Origin: Chlamydomonas sphaeroides
Lineage: Eukaryota; Chlorophyta; Chlorophyceae; Chlamydomonadales; Chlamydomonadaceae
Reading direction: 5' to 3'
NCBI GenBank assembly: GCA_001662425.1
Contig: BDDC01000049.1
Coordinates: 1 to 64,000, forward strand
DNA: 64,000 bases
The notes below the pieces were generated by a model, which saw only the letters and a list, made by a program, of their open reading frames with translations, did not search any database and had not been told where the DNA came from. The position numbers were made by a program, and so were the translations under genes. This document shows positions 33,415-44,100 of this stretch, piece after piece. Each line of letters starts with the position of its first letter. Within the stretch, counting starts at the first letter, position 1.

Positions 33415-34276
33415 TTAGATGAGCAGCTTCTCAATGGCGCCCTTGAGGTTCTGGATCTGCGGCTTCAGCTGGCTGCCCTCGTTGGTCGTCACCGACGCAG
33501 CAATCACCTGCGCGGCACGAGGACGGGAGGGGGAATGAGGTCAGCACATGAGAGGCACCCAGCGGAGAGCACGCATTAGGAGCCTACAGCAGGTCCTATT
33601 CGAGGATGATGGTTGGCTCAATCAAGGGTACGAGACGTCAGTAGGAGACGTCACAAAGAAAGTGTAACACTTCGCTGCAGGCGCTCTCACCGGCCGGGAG
33701 ACGCCGCACGCGCGGCCCAGGGCAGCCTTGCTGGGGACGAAGACGTAAGGCACGTTCTTGTCCTCAGCCAGCAGAGGCAGGTGCAGCAGAATCTCAATGG
33801 GCTCCGTGTCGGCGGCCATGACCACAAACTCGCTGATGCCGCGGTTCAGCGTCTTGGTGGCTGTGTGGCGGGGTCGGGGAGGAGGAGCGGGGGAGGAGAG
33901 GTCATGGCAGGGAAGGGGACGACGCGCACGCGCCGACCGTCGCAGCAGCAGCGACATGACACATGTATCACGACGTTGCAGGTATGCGTCAAAGCGCATG
34001 GCGACGCTAGTAAGCAAATCAGATGTGTCGGCGGCCTCCAATAGCGTCAAGCAAAGCTCCAGTCTCGTCGCGCGTGAAGCTATCGTATTGCGCAACAGTT
34101 TTACAGTCCAAACGCAGTGCCGGTGCGCCGCCGAGCGCGCGCCGCCCATGCTCACCCTCGTTGGCGCCCTTCTTCAGCTGCTTGTAGTTGGCCGCCTGCT
34201 GGACGATATCCAGGATAGTGTTCGTCAGCTGGGCATCCGCCAGCGGGTACGCCTTGGGGTTCACAGCCTCGGCCAT
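33415..34276 (-). CDS. SNU13: SNU13 / NHP2L1 (15.5K) snRNP and snoRNP protein
   Basis: Three exons on the minus strand: 34156-34276, 33691-33860, 33415-33507; 127 residues, the usual length of the family. It begins AVNPKAYPLADAQLTNTILD and continues YKQLKKGANEATKTLNRG, ISEFVVMAADTEPIEILLHL, ALGRACGVSRPV, and ends IEKLLI. This is the L7Ae-type kink-turn binding protein that nucleates U4 snRNP in the spliceosome and box C/D snoRNPs in the nucleolus. The RNA-contact block GANEATKTLNRG is intact and is split by intron 1 in phase 1. Sequence is highly conserved with no odd features, in contrast to the low-complexity proteins around it. Confidence 0.97.
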
Positions 34277-35219
34277 GTTGGATTCACCGGCTGATCACAA
34301 CCTCCTTAGGCTGCGAATAGATGGAAAGTCAGAAAAAGGCTCTGGGCATGTGCAGTCGAAACAAAGGATACAAGTTGGGTTCGGCGGCCGCCTATGAGCT
34401 GGCATGGAACTGTACGGCGGCGGCTGTACGGCATGGGCCATGCGGGTTTCGGCGAAGGAAGATACGGCGAGACACATGTCTGACCTCCGACTATAGAGCA
34501 TGCTTCTACGCAAGTTAGAGCCCAGCTCCCCACCGTCCGCCCTGGCCCTCCACACCTGCTCTTACTGCACGTCACGCGGTCCCAGGGATCCCCTGCGCGG
34601 TACACCACCACCGAGCACACGGCCCCCGTGACCGCATGTAGGCCGCAAGCAGCGCCATCCGGCAGCCTGTTCCCGCCCCTTGCCGTCGCCGCCTCTCGCC
34701 TCGCTGCCCAAACATCCATCCACTCCAGTCGCGCTGCCTTCTCGGCAGTTCTTGCGGCCCTCTTTCGCGCCTCTTGCCGGCCACCCCTCACACCTGTCAT
34801 CTCACCTCACATACACACACGCCGGGCCCCCCACGGCGAGGGCCGCGATGAGCGCCTGGCCCGCGCCGCGCGACGGTGCCGGACCCCATGCCAGACGCGC
34901 ACCGGGAAGTCGCCCAGGGGGCGCTACCGTACAGCTTCTCAAGACCCAACCCCCGCTTTGTTGTATAGTACAACCGACCTCAAGGCCTCAATTCCCCCGA
35001 TACCGGGGTGCAGCGCCCTCGCCTTCCGCCCCCGGGCGGTCCGCGGTCGCCAGCGCAGCAGCAGCCCGCCTGTTACCCTCCGCCCGGGTCGCTGCCCGGG
35101 CGTCACCTCGGGAGTTCGGCGCGCCACCGTCGGCGCGACCCCAAGGACTCCAACCGGGCAGCGCTTGCAGGTCGTGGTCCTCAGGGGCACCGACCTCAGG
35201 CGCACCAGGCCCAGTTGCC
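34277..35219. other. intergenic between SNU13 start and LTO1 last exon
   Basis: SNU13 5' flank (minus strand) with a less GC-rich part at 34280-34520, then C-rich non-coding sequence. No recognisable coding signal. Confidence 0.5.
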
Positions 35220-35723
35220 TCAGAAGCTGAGCGAGCCGCCGTCCGCCTCACGGGGGTAGTACTCCTGCACGGGCGCGGTCGGGGCGGCGGCGGAGCGGCC
35301 GAGCCATCAGCGCGCGGCACCTGCACACCCAGTCCTGCTGCTGGGCTCTGCAGCTACCGGCAGCTCCATCAGAGCAATGGCTGCCGGCGCAGGCGGCTGA
35401 GCTTGGGGCGCATGGCGGATGGCCAACGCCCGACGTCCCCATGCCTCAGCACCGTTGCCGCCACCATCCTCCCACCCGCCCCAGGGCCCTGGTAGAGCCG
35501 GCCCAGGCGCGCACCCTCCGTCCCTGCCGCCCGCCCCTGGCGACGTGTGGGCAAGCCAGCCTGCCGCCCATGCCCCCCAGCTCCCATAGCCCAGCCTGCA
35601 CCTCTGTAACCCTTCCCACTGTTGCACTTAACGCTTGAACACCGCAACTGCATGCAGGCAGCCAAGCCCCCCAGCTGACACGCCCTCGTCCCCCACGCTG
35701 CATCCCTCCCTCCCGCCCGCCCG

Positions 35724-35768
<45 letters not shown>

Positions 35769-37762
35769 NNNNNNNNNNNNNNNNNNNNNNNNNNNNNNNN
35801 NNNNNNNNNNNNNNNNNNNNNNNNNNNNNNNNNNNNNNNNNNNNNNNNNNNNNNNNNNNNNNNNNNNNNNNNNNNNNNNNNNNNNNNNNNNNNNNNNNNN
35901 NNNNNNNNNNNNNNNNNNNNNNNNNNNNNNNNNNNNNNNNNNNNNNNNNNNNNNNNNNNNNNNNNNNNNNNNNNNNNNNNNNNNNNNNNNNNNNNNNNNN
36001 NNNNNNNNNNNNNNNNNNNNNNNNNNNNNNNNNNNNNNNNNNNNNNNNNNNNNNNNNNNNNNNNNNNNNNNNNNNNNNNNNNNNNNNNNNNNNNNNNNNN
36101 GCAGCCAAGCCCCGAGGCCACCGCCTTGAAGCGCCCTCGCAGCTTCTCCAGCTCCTCCAGCAGCGACTCGTCCTGGCGGCAGAGGGCGGCACATCGCTCT
36201 TGCTGGACGCCGCTCTCGTTGGGCGGTGCTAGTGGGATGTGTGGAAGCTATTGCTGAGTGTCATGTCATGCGGAAAAGAAGCAAAACCCCTCCAGCGCCA
36301 CCAGCAGAGGCTCGTGCTGCGGTGTGCCGGCGCGGGTGCGGACGGGCGGCGAGGGCGCTGGGGGTGCCGAGGGAGTAGCGAACTAGTAAACAAACTCCGA
36401 GCCAGAAGCTCGAAGGGGCTGGGCGCGTGAGGCAGCGCGCAGCGCTGCTGAGAGGAGGAGCCGCGCGGCGTGCCTCAGCCCCTCCAGGGAGGGGCAGAGT
36501 GGGTAGGCAGCGGCGCCCGTGCAGCGGCGCGCGGCCCTGGGAGCTCGCGGCGGTGCCTGGCGTGGGGCAGCAGCCGCGCTGACGCAGGACGGGGAGCCCG
36601 GACGAGGACGGGCGACAGTGGCAGCAGCGTGCGTCCCATGGGTCTCCACGGGGCCCCAGCAGCCCTGCCCAGCCGCAGCGGGCAGGACAGCAACCGCACC
36701 TCGGGCCGCGCAGCGCGAGGAGCGGCGTGGGCTCATAAGAGCTGCTGCGGTCAAGCCCACTCTGGCGTGCCACAACACGCCATATCCACCGAGCTAGCCT
36801 GGCCCCTTGCACGAAGACGTCACCGAGCACCCCCCCCCCAAGGTTCGCAACTAGTTCGTTACTCCCATGGTATATACCCCTTCCCCCCCACCTGCGGGTC
36901 GTACAGCGGGAAGCCCCGCAGCAGCTCCTCCAGTGCCGCCAGCCCCTTCTCCTGCCGCTCCGGCACCAGCCCCGGGTCAGCGGCCTGACGACGTCAGGAC
37001 GGGGGGCAGCAGCAGGGAGGGGCCGCACCGTACACGCACGATGCTCGGCACCGTGTGGGGGCAAGCGAGCGCGGTGTCGGGCTGGGCACGGCCCAGGCGT
37101 GGCCACGTCGGGGAGGGCAGCGACGGGGAGCTCTGCGCGGGACGGCCCGGTGCGGGTATGGCACGCCGCGCCCGTGGCATGCGGTGTCCGCTAATACACC
37201 GCTATCGCTGCGATGCGCCGTCGCGCGCTTGGGCGGGACCAGCGGCGCCGGGGCTTGCTGCGGGCGTGCGCCGGCGGCGCGGCCGCACCTGCAGTGCCCG
37301 CCAGGCGCGCAGGCAGCCGGCGTAGAAGCCCACCTCCTGGCCTGAGGGCAGCGCGGCGGCCATGATGTTTGGTGTAGAGGATTGGCATGGCGGTTGCGGT
37401 GCGCGGGCTGCCGTATGCTGGACACAGAGGCAGGCGAAGCTGGCGCGTCCACGAGGTCGTCAGCATGTGTGTCAGGGCCCCGGCCGTGGCGCACCTACCT
37501 ATCTCGTAGCCCTTCTGCACGCCGAGCTCCCTGCCCTCATGCAGACCAGCCACCATGCCGTCCCTGAGGGGGTCGGTGTGGGACAGGCAGCACGTGGACG
37601 CGACGAAGCGCGGGTTTAAGTGCGCCGATGGCCTTGGGGTCGGCCCTCGAAGCCAGGATGGCCGGCGAGACCGCGTATGCACCTGAGGCCATCTTCGCGG
37701 CCCTTGGCTATGCTCGCCTCCTCGACGCCCAACGCCTCGCCGAACAAGTCGTCATCGCTCAT
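35220..37762 (-). CDS. LTO1: LTO1 (deca-GX3 adaptor for Fe-S insertion into ABCE1), interrupted by a gap
   Basis: Exons: 37683-37762, 37499-37563, 37289-37341, 36892-36984, then from about 36202 into the gap at 36100, and a last exon 35220-35264. The start is MSDDDLFGEALGVEEASI, followed by the spaced-Gly signature GREDGLRDGMVAGLHEGREL, then GVQKGYEIGQEVGFYAG. After it come LRGFPLYDPQ and LLEELEKLRGRFKAVAS, matching the FPYDDP and LDKIRGKFK blocks of animal LTO1. The isolated exon EYYPREADGGSLSF* resembles the GSGLSF end of human LTO1, so I assign it here. LTO1 with YAE1 bridges the cytosolic Fe-S targeting complex to the ribosome-recycling ATPase ABCE1/RLI1. The exon next to the gap cannot be closed, and its acceptor (36203-36205) is chosen by phase. 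The gene is divergent from the RNA polymerase gene. Confidence 0.82.
35727..36100. other. poly-C run and assembly gap
   Basis: A run of about 42 C (35727-35768) leads directly into about 332 N (35769-36100). The gap lies inside LTO1, and the homopolymer is likely why assembly stopped. Confidence 0.98.
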
Positions 37763-38101
37763 GCTTCGCGCGCATGCGGTTCACGGGGTGACAGGTGTTA
37801 GGTGAAGTTGTTGCAGCAGTCGATATTGAGGCGATCAGTCAAAGCGGCAAATGTATCGTCACGGGGGCTGGTCGCGCGAACTTCCCCATACACAGCACGC
37901 CGACCGGCACCCATCATCCGGAGCCTGCCGCATGCACTCGCGCTGCGACCAACCGAGTTGATTCAACAGCAACTTCAATCGAACCTGCGCTTGGACTGCA
38001 AACCCACGCCGCCGACGCTTCCCATCATCCGCATACTGCGTACCGTGACCACCGCCATGACATGCTGCCTGCTTGCGAGCTCGTACCCATAAGCAATCCT
38101 A
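37763..38101. promoter_or_regulatory. shared divergent promoter region LTO1 / RNA polymerase
   Basis: Only 339 bases separate the two start codons, which point away from each other, so both promoters must lie here. It is less GC-rich than the flanking genes. No clear TATA box was found. Confidence 0.5.
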
Positions 38102-41100
38102 ATGACTCGATCGCAGCGCTTGGCGTCGGCGCTGTGGCCATCCAGCCCGGGCACATCCGGCGCGCTGGCTGGGGGCGCGTCGCGCGCCACCGGCGTTGGG
38201 CGGACGGCAGCGTTGGCCGAAACGATCGCGAGTTGCGTCGCACCGAGCGGCGCTGCTGCACCGTCAGCCCCGGCGTCCGTCCAGCTGACACGCGCTGCCG
38301 CTTCACCGCTGGTGGCCCCGGCCTTGCCACGGCACCTGGGCCGGCTCCTACAAGACGTCAGCGCCTTCGCAACCCCGTCAGCGGCGGGTCAGCAACAGCT
38401 GCTGGAGCCACCCGCAACAGTACCGTTTGCCGGCCTGGTCCGATTCCTCCGCCGCGCTCTAGCCGCTGACGCCGTCGCTGCATCCGCGCGTGGCGGAGGC
38501 GCCGCCGCCGCCAGCCTCGGGTCCCGCCTGCCCGCTGCCAACGGCACGGCTGCGCTCTCCCTTCCCTGGCGCCTCGCTCGTCGCAGCGCCGGCGCCGGCG
38601 CGCCGCTGCTCGCGGCGCCGCGGCCGCTGTGGGCAGCGGCGGCAGCAAGCGCGGGCCCGTGGCCCTTGCTCGGCGCCTATGCGACTCGTTCGAGCGGCGA
38701 AAAGGCCGCGGCCGCCGCCGCCAACGCCGCCGCGAACGCCGCCGCGGGTCTGCCGACGGCGCGCCGGCGGAGGTCGCGGACGCTGCGGCTGCTGAGCCCG
38801 GCCGGGCCCGAAGGCGGAGAGGCGGCGGAGGCAGCGGCGGGCCCCACGGGCTTGAACATGGAGGTCACTTGGGAGCAGCTGATCGTGGCTGACAAGCAAG
38901 CCAAGCAGGTGGCCGCCAAGCGCAAGAGCGCTGAGGTAGCGGGAGGGCAGCCCGCTGCGGCCGCACAGGCCAAGCGGCGCGCGCCGCGCAAGCGCGCCTT
39001 GGCTGCCTCTGAGGCCGGGGCCGCGGCGCCCGAGGCCGGCGAGCCCGCATCGACGGCGCCGGATAATCCCAAGCGGACCCGGCAGCGCAAGGCCAGGGCT
39101 GCCGAGGGTGATGCGGCGGCGGATGGTGGGCTGCGGGTTGGCCCAGAGGCCGAGGCGGCGGCCCCGGCGCCGGAGAAAGCCAAGCGGACGCGGCAGCGCA
39201 AGGCCGTGCCTGCCGACGCCGACGCGGCGGCGGCGCTGGCCGAGGCCGCTGACGTGGCAGGGGCGTCCGCGGACGCCTTGGCGCCGGTCAAGCGCACCCG
39301 GCGGCGGCGCAAGGCGGCGGCGGTGGAGGAGGAGGCGCAGCCGCCGATGCAGCTGCCGCCGTACCCTCCGCCGCTGCCGCCGGCGCTGCGGTCGGCGGCG
39401 GCGACGTCGGCGGCGCAGGCTCGATATGTGGAGGTCCATGACATGGATGGCCAGCATGTGAGGGCATGCGTGGGTGCATGGAGCACACGGGATTGTGTGC
39501 ACCCGCAAGCAGCCGCAGAGGCGCCTCGAGCCCTGGTGGTGGCTGCGGCGCCAGACAGGGGCGATGTGTGTGGGGTGTGCGCCGCTTGGGGATGCGGCCG
39601 ATGGCTGCGACACGCTGCTCAGGGTGGCTGCTCGGGGGTTGCTGGCGCGGGGGCGGCGGCGCGTGGTGCAGGCGCTGCGCGGTTCGAGCCCCTGCCGGTT
39701 GTCGGGCATCGGCGCGCAGCACACAGCCCAACACGGCGGGCGGCTCCGCGACGCGACGCCCCTCGGCGGCCTGGCCCCTGCTGGCGCTCCTGGCTCGTGC
39801 CTCGAGCGCCAGCCGCTGGCGTGGGTCCACCAGGCCGCCAGCCCATCCCTCTTGGACACTGCAACCCTGAAACCTCGAACCCCAGACCCCACCGAAACCC
39901 GCTCTCCTGGCCCCGCCTCCCCTCCGCCAGACCGGCAGCACCATGTTTGCCGGCGAGCTGGACGAGTGGCATGCGGCGCATTGCGAGGAGGTGCTAGGCG
40001 CCACGGCGCGAGAGCCGGGTGCGCCTGCGCCCAGCAAGGAGCTGTTTGAGCTGCAGCTGCGGCTTGAGCAGCACAGCAGGTGCGGTGCGGTCCGGCTGGT
40101 GTGTTCCGAGATAGGAACACGCTGTGACACGCTGGCGTGTGTCGGGCCAGGACCCTAACCTGCGCCAGGTGTGGGCATCACGGTCTGGCATGAGGGCTGG
40201 TCTGGCGGCTTTGGAGCTGCACTTGCAGCTGCAGCTGCGGCTGCAGCGACAAAGCAGATGTGCGCGGCAGGCGGAGCCCGCCCGGCAGCAAGCCGCTCCG
40301 GGCGCTTCACCCGCTCGCGCCAGGGTGCCCTGCCGGGAGGCTGCCGCGGAGGAGCAGGCGGACGCGTGGGGAAGCAGCCGAGTGGGGCAGCAGCCGAGCG
40401 GCGTGCCGCCCTGGCCCTCCGCCTCCCGCGTGCTGCCCTGCCTGTTCAGGAGCATGGCCCTGGAGGAGTACCGCCGCGAGTACGACGACCTGCTGGCCCG
40501 CGGGTCGGTGGAGGACAGCCGCTCCGCGCGCCGGCTGCTCGACAGCTGGCTGCCGCAGTTGACGGCGGCGCTGGAGGAGGCGCGGCAGCAGGTGCGGGCC
40601 GGGGAGCGCGGCGGCACTAGGATGGCGCTGGATTGCGGAGGGGGTTTCGAGGCGGTTGGACTCGGTATGCGGGTATCGCGCACGCCAGCGCCAAACCCCA
40701 CGTGCCTCACTTGCCACTTACCCGCCCGCCCCAGTTCCTGTCCGTGACGGGTGAGGGCGTCATGACCGGCAACGAGAAGAAGGTCGCCAAGGCACTCGCC
40801 GCCGCCGAGACCGCCAACACCGCCGATGGCGACCGCGCGCGCGCACAGCCGCTGACTCGCGCCGTGGCGGCGGCGGCGCGGCCGTCCGAGCCCGGCGGCG
40901 GCGGCGGCGGCGGAGGCGGCGGAGGAGCGGCGCCGTCGACGGCGGCGCTGCGGACGCTGGAGCGGGAGGAGGCCACCGTGCAGCGGTTAGCCGAGTGGGT
41001 GCCTGCCGTACTGCCCGTACCTGCGCAACTGCTGGCCAAGATCGTCATCGCGGGTGAGTCATCGTAGCACGACCGTACAGCAGCAATGTGTGCACGGCAG

Positions 41101-44100
41101 TCGGGTGTGTGGCAGGGGCGGCCTGTGCCGCACCGGAGTCAGCGCCAGGGTTCGGCTGCGGACGGGCTCGGGCAAGCCGGCACGGCCGGGCGCTGGGTCG
41201 TGGGCGTGCCGCTTTGGCCGCACCACACGCCTGCCCAAGTGCTGGCCCGTGGCCAGCGCCCGCACCGTTCCCGCCTTCCCGCCCGGCTGCCCCTGGCTCC
41301 CCCCCCAGGCCTGCTGAACACGCTACTCCGCCATGAGGACGGCGAGGAGCTGCCCTCGGGCATGGCCTTCTCCACGCACGTGAGTTGGGCGGGCACGCTA
41401 CAAGCTCTGTAGTTCCATGCGGCGTTGTTCGCTTGTGGACGTCCTCACCTACAACTGACTGACGGCTGGCACCGACCCTAGCTGCCTGTCCACGCCCCTT
41501 CCCCCTTCAGGTCGCCGACCACGTGTCCCGCCGCGTCATGGACGTGCTCACCTACATGCGCGTGTGCGAGATGGTGGCGGAGCGGCGGCGGGAGCTGGCG
41601 GGCCGCGCCCGCGAGCTGCGCGCCGAGGAGCGGCGGCAGGCGGCGGCGGCGGCAGGGCAAAAGGCGGCGGCGGGGCAGGAGGCGGCGGCGGCAGGGGAGG
41701 GGAAGGGGGAGCGGTGGGGCGAGGAGGAGGAGCCGCGGCTGCGTGTGGGCAGCGAGGACGAGATGCGGCTGCACCAGGTGAGGGACTGGGGGGCGGGCGG
41801 GGTTGTGAGAGGCGGCGCGTGTGTGTTTCGTGGGGGGTTGGGCGGATGCGTGCGGGCAGCGAGGGCGAGGTGCGGCTGCACCTGGTGAAGGGGTCGGGAT
41901 GGGATGGGAGTTGCGGCCGGGGGCGTGTACGTGTTCGTGTGCCCGGCTGCGCCCGAGCTGTGGCGCCCCGCAGAGGCAGCCCACTTCCTCCCCACGTCCC
42001 CTCCCCTCCCCTCGCCTCCCCTCCCCGCTCTGCCACGCCTCACCACCCCCAGGCCGAGGCGCTGCTGCGCTCCTCCCGCCGCGCGCTGGCGGACCTGCAG
42101 CTGGCGGCGCAGCTGCTGCAGCCCGCCACCGCGGCGCCCATGGTGGGGAGGGGGGAGCAGTGGCACGGAACCCAGGGCGGGGGAGGGGGAAGCAGTGGCA
42201 CGGAACCCAGGGCGGGGGAGGGGGAAGCAGTGGCACGGAACCCAGGGCGGGGGAGGGGAAAGCAATGGTACGGAACCCAGGGCGGGGGAGGGGAAAGGGG
42301 CAAGGGAGGTGTGACAGCTGCAGCCGGCCACCGCGGCGCCCATGGTGGGGAGGGGGAAGCAGGGCCGAGGAGGTTTCCGGGAAGGGCGCGGGGGCTGGAA
42401 GGCGCAGGTCAAGGGCGGGCAGGGCGGTGACAACTGCAGCCCTCCACAGCGGCGCCCATGATGGGGAGGGGAGCGGGGCTTTGAGCGGGGCAGAACACGG
42501 AAGGGCAGGGCAGGGCGTGGGGGGCCTGCGAGAGGGGGGCGGCAGGCGGGGAGCTTGGGTGAGGGGCGAAGGGCCGGGGCCGGGGGATGGGGCGGGGGGT
42601 GGGAAGTACGAGGGATGGGGAGGGCACAGCCCCGCTACCCCTGCCCTCCCCTCCCGCCCGAAACAAGCTCCTCCCGCCGCCCAAATCAGGCCGCGCCGTG
42701 CCCCCACCGAACCTTCCCCCCAGGTCCTGGTGGATGGCTCCACGGCGGCCTCGCGGCGGGAGGCGGCTGCGCTGCGCTCTCGCCTGCCCGGCGCCGGCGC
42801 CGGCAGCGCGCGGCCCGGCAGCGCCTCCAAGCGCCTGGCGGAGGCGTACGGGGTGCGCGGGGGAGTGGGGGCGTGGCCGGCAAGAGGCGGCGCGAGGAGC
42901 CTTGTCGCCTCCTGGCGCAGCGGGCCCCAGTGCGGCCCCGCAGCTGCTGCCCCGGGCGGCCCTCGCCCCTCCCTGGGCCCACCCGCCGCCAGATGGACCC
43001 GGCCCGCATGCAGCGGGCGGCTGGGGCTAACCCGGTGGGGCTGCTTCCAAAAAGCACACGCGCCCCACGGCCCTCGCCCCCTTCCTGTCCCCCCGCCAGG
43101 TGGACCCCGGCCTGGTGCAGCGGGTGGTGGCGCTCCCCTCGCGCGTGCGGCAGCGCGTGCTGGAGGGCTGCCAGAGCATGGCGGCGGCGGGCGAATGGAG
43201 CCAGGAGACCCGCATCCGGGTAAGCTTGGTGTGTTGATTTACCAGTCAAGTAACACGCCCCGCCCCGGTGTGTTCATAACAAGGGATGATATGGACATAG
43301 GGGAATAGGGGATAGGAAATAGGCGAATTGGGAAGTAGGGGAGACGCGCATCCGGGTGAGCGGGGTGTCGCGTGTGTGCGGTGGGGGGTGTTGAGGGGTG
43401 GAGGCGCGAGCAGGGGCGAGCGGGCAGGAGGAGGAGCAGCGCGGTGGCAGGGCGCCAGAGAAGGACGCGTCGCGTGCAGATGGGCGGCAATGTATGAAGG
43501 GCAGTGGCCGGCCCGGCCGGGTCCGTTGGGTGCGCACGGCTGCGGATGCGGATGCGGATGCCGCAGGATGCCGCAGGATGCGTGCCGCAGGGCACGGTTG
43601 TGAGGGCGCCCGACCGCGGCGTGGGCCAGGGCTGGCGCCTAACCCCTCGCTGACCTGCAGCCGTGCTCGGCGTTGCTGTCGCTCCCGTCATCGCCGTGAT
43701 CACCGTCGCTGCGTCATCGCCGTCACTACCCTCCTTCCCCGCCGTCCTCACCTCCTCTCCCCCTCGCCGCTCTGCCACCCCGCACGCACCTTCCGCCAGG
43801 TCGGCTCCGCGCTGCTGTCGGCCGCGATGTCCTGCCTCAGCCTCGAGCTGCCCGACCCTGCCTCCCCGGGCGGCACCCGCGCCGAGCCCGCCTTCCGCCA
43901 CTCCACCGACTCGGTCGCGCTCTTCGGCACCGGCTCCGCGCGCTACCAGACCCCGGGCCTTATCGTGCTGCACCCCCAGGTGAGCGGCTGACGCGCATGT
44001 GTTCAACTTTATAGGGCCGAGATAGAGTACCACCCCGTACGCGGCGCGCCCCGGGTTGGTGACGCGCTGGTCGTGCATAGGAAGGAAGTAGGGATACGTT

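Noticed and set aside
39655..39720. GGTTCGAGCCCC resembling a tRNA T loop
   Set aside because: Lies inside RPOT intron 1 and the surrounding bases do not form a cloverleaf.
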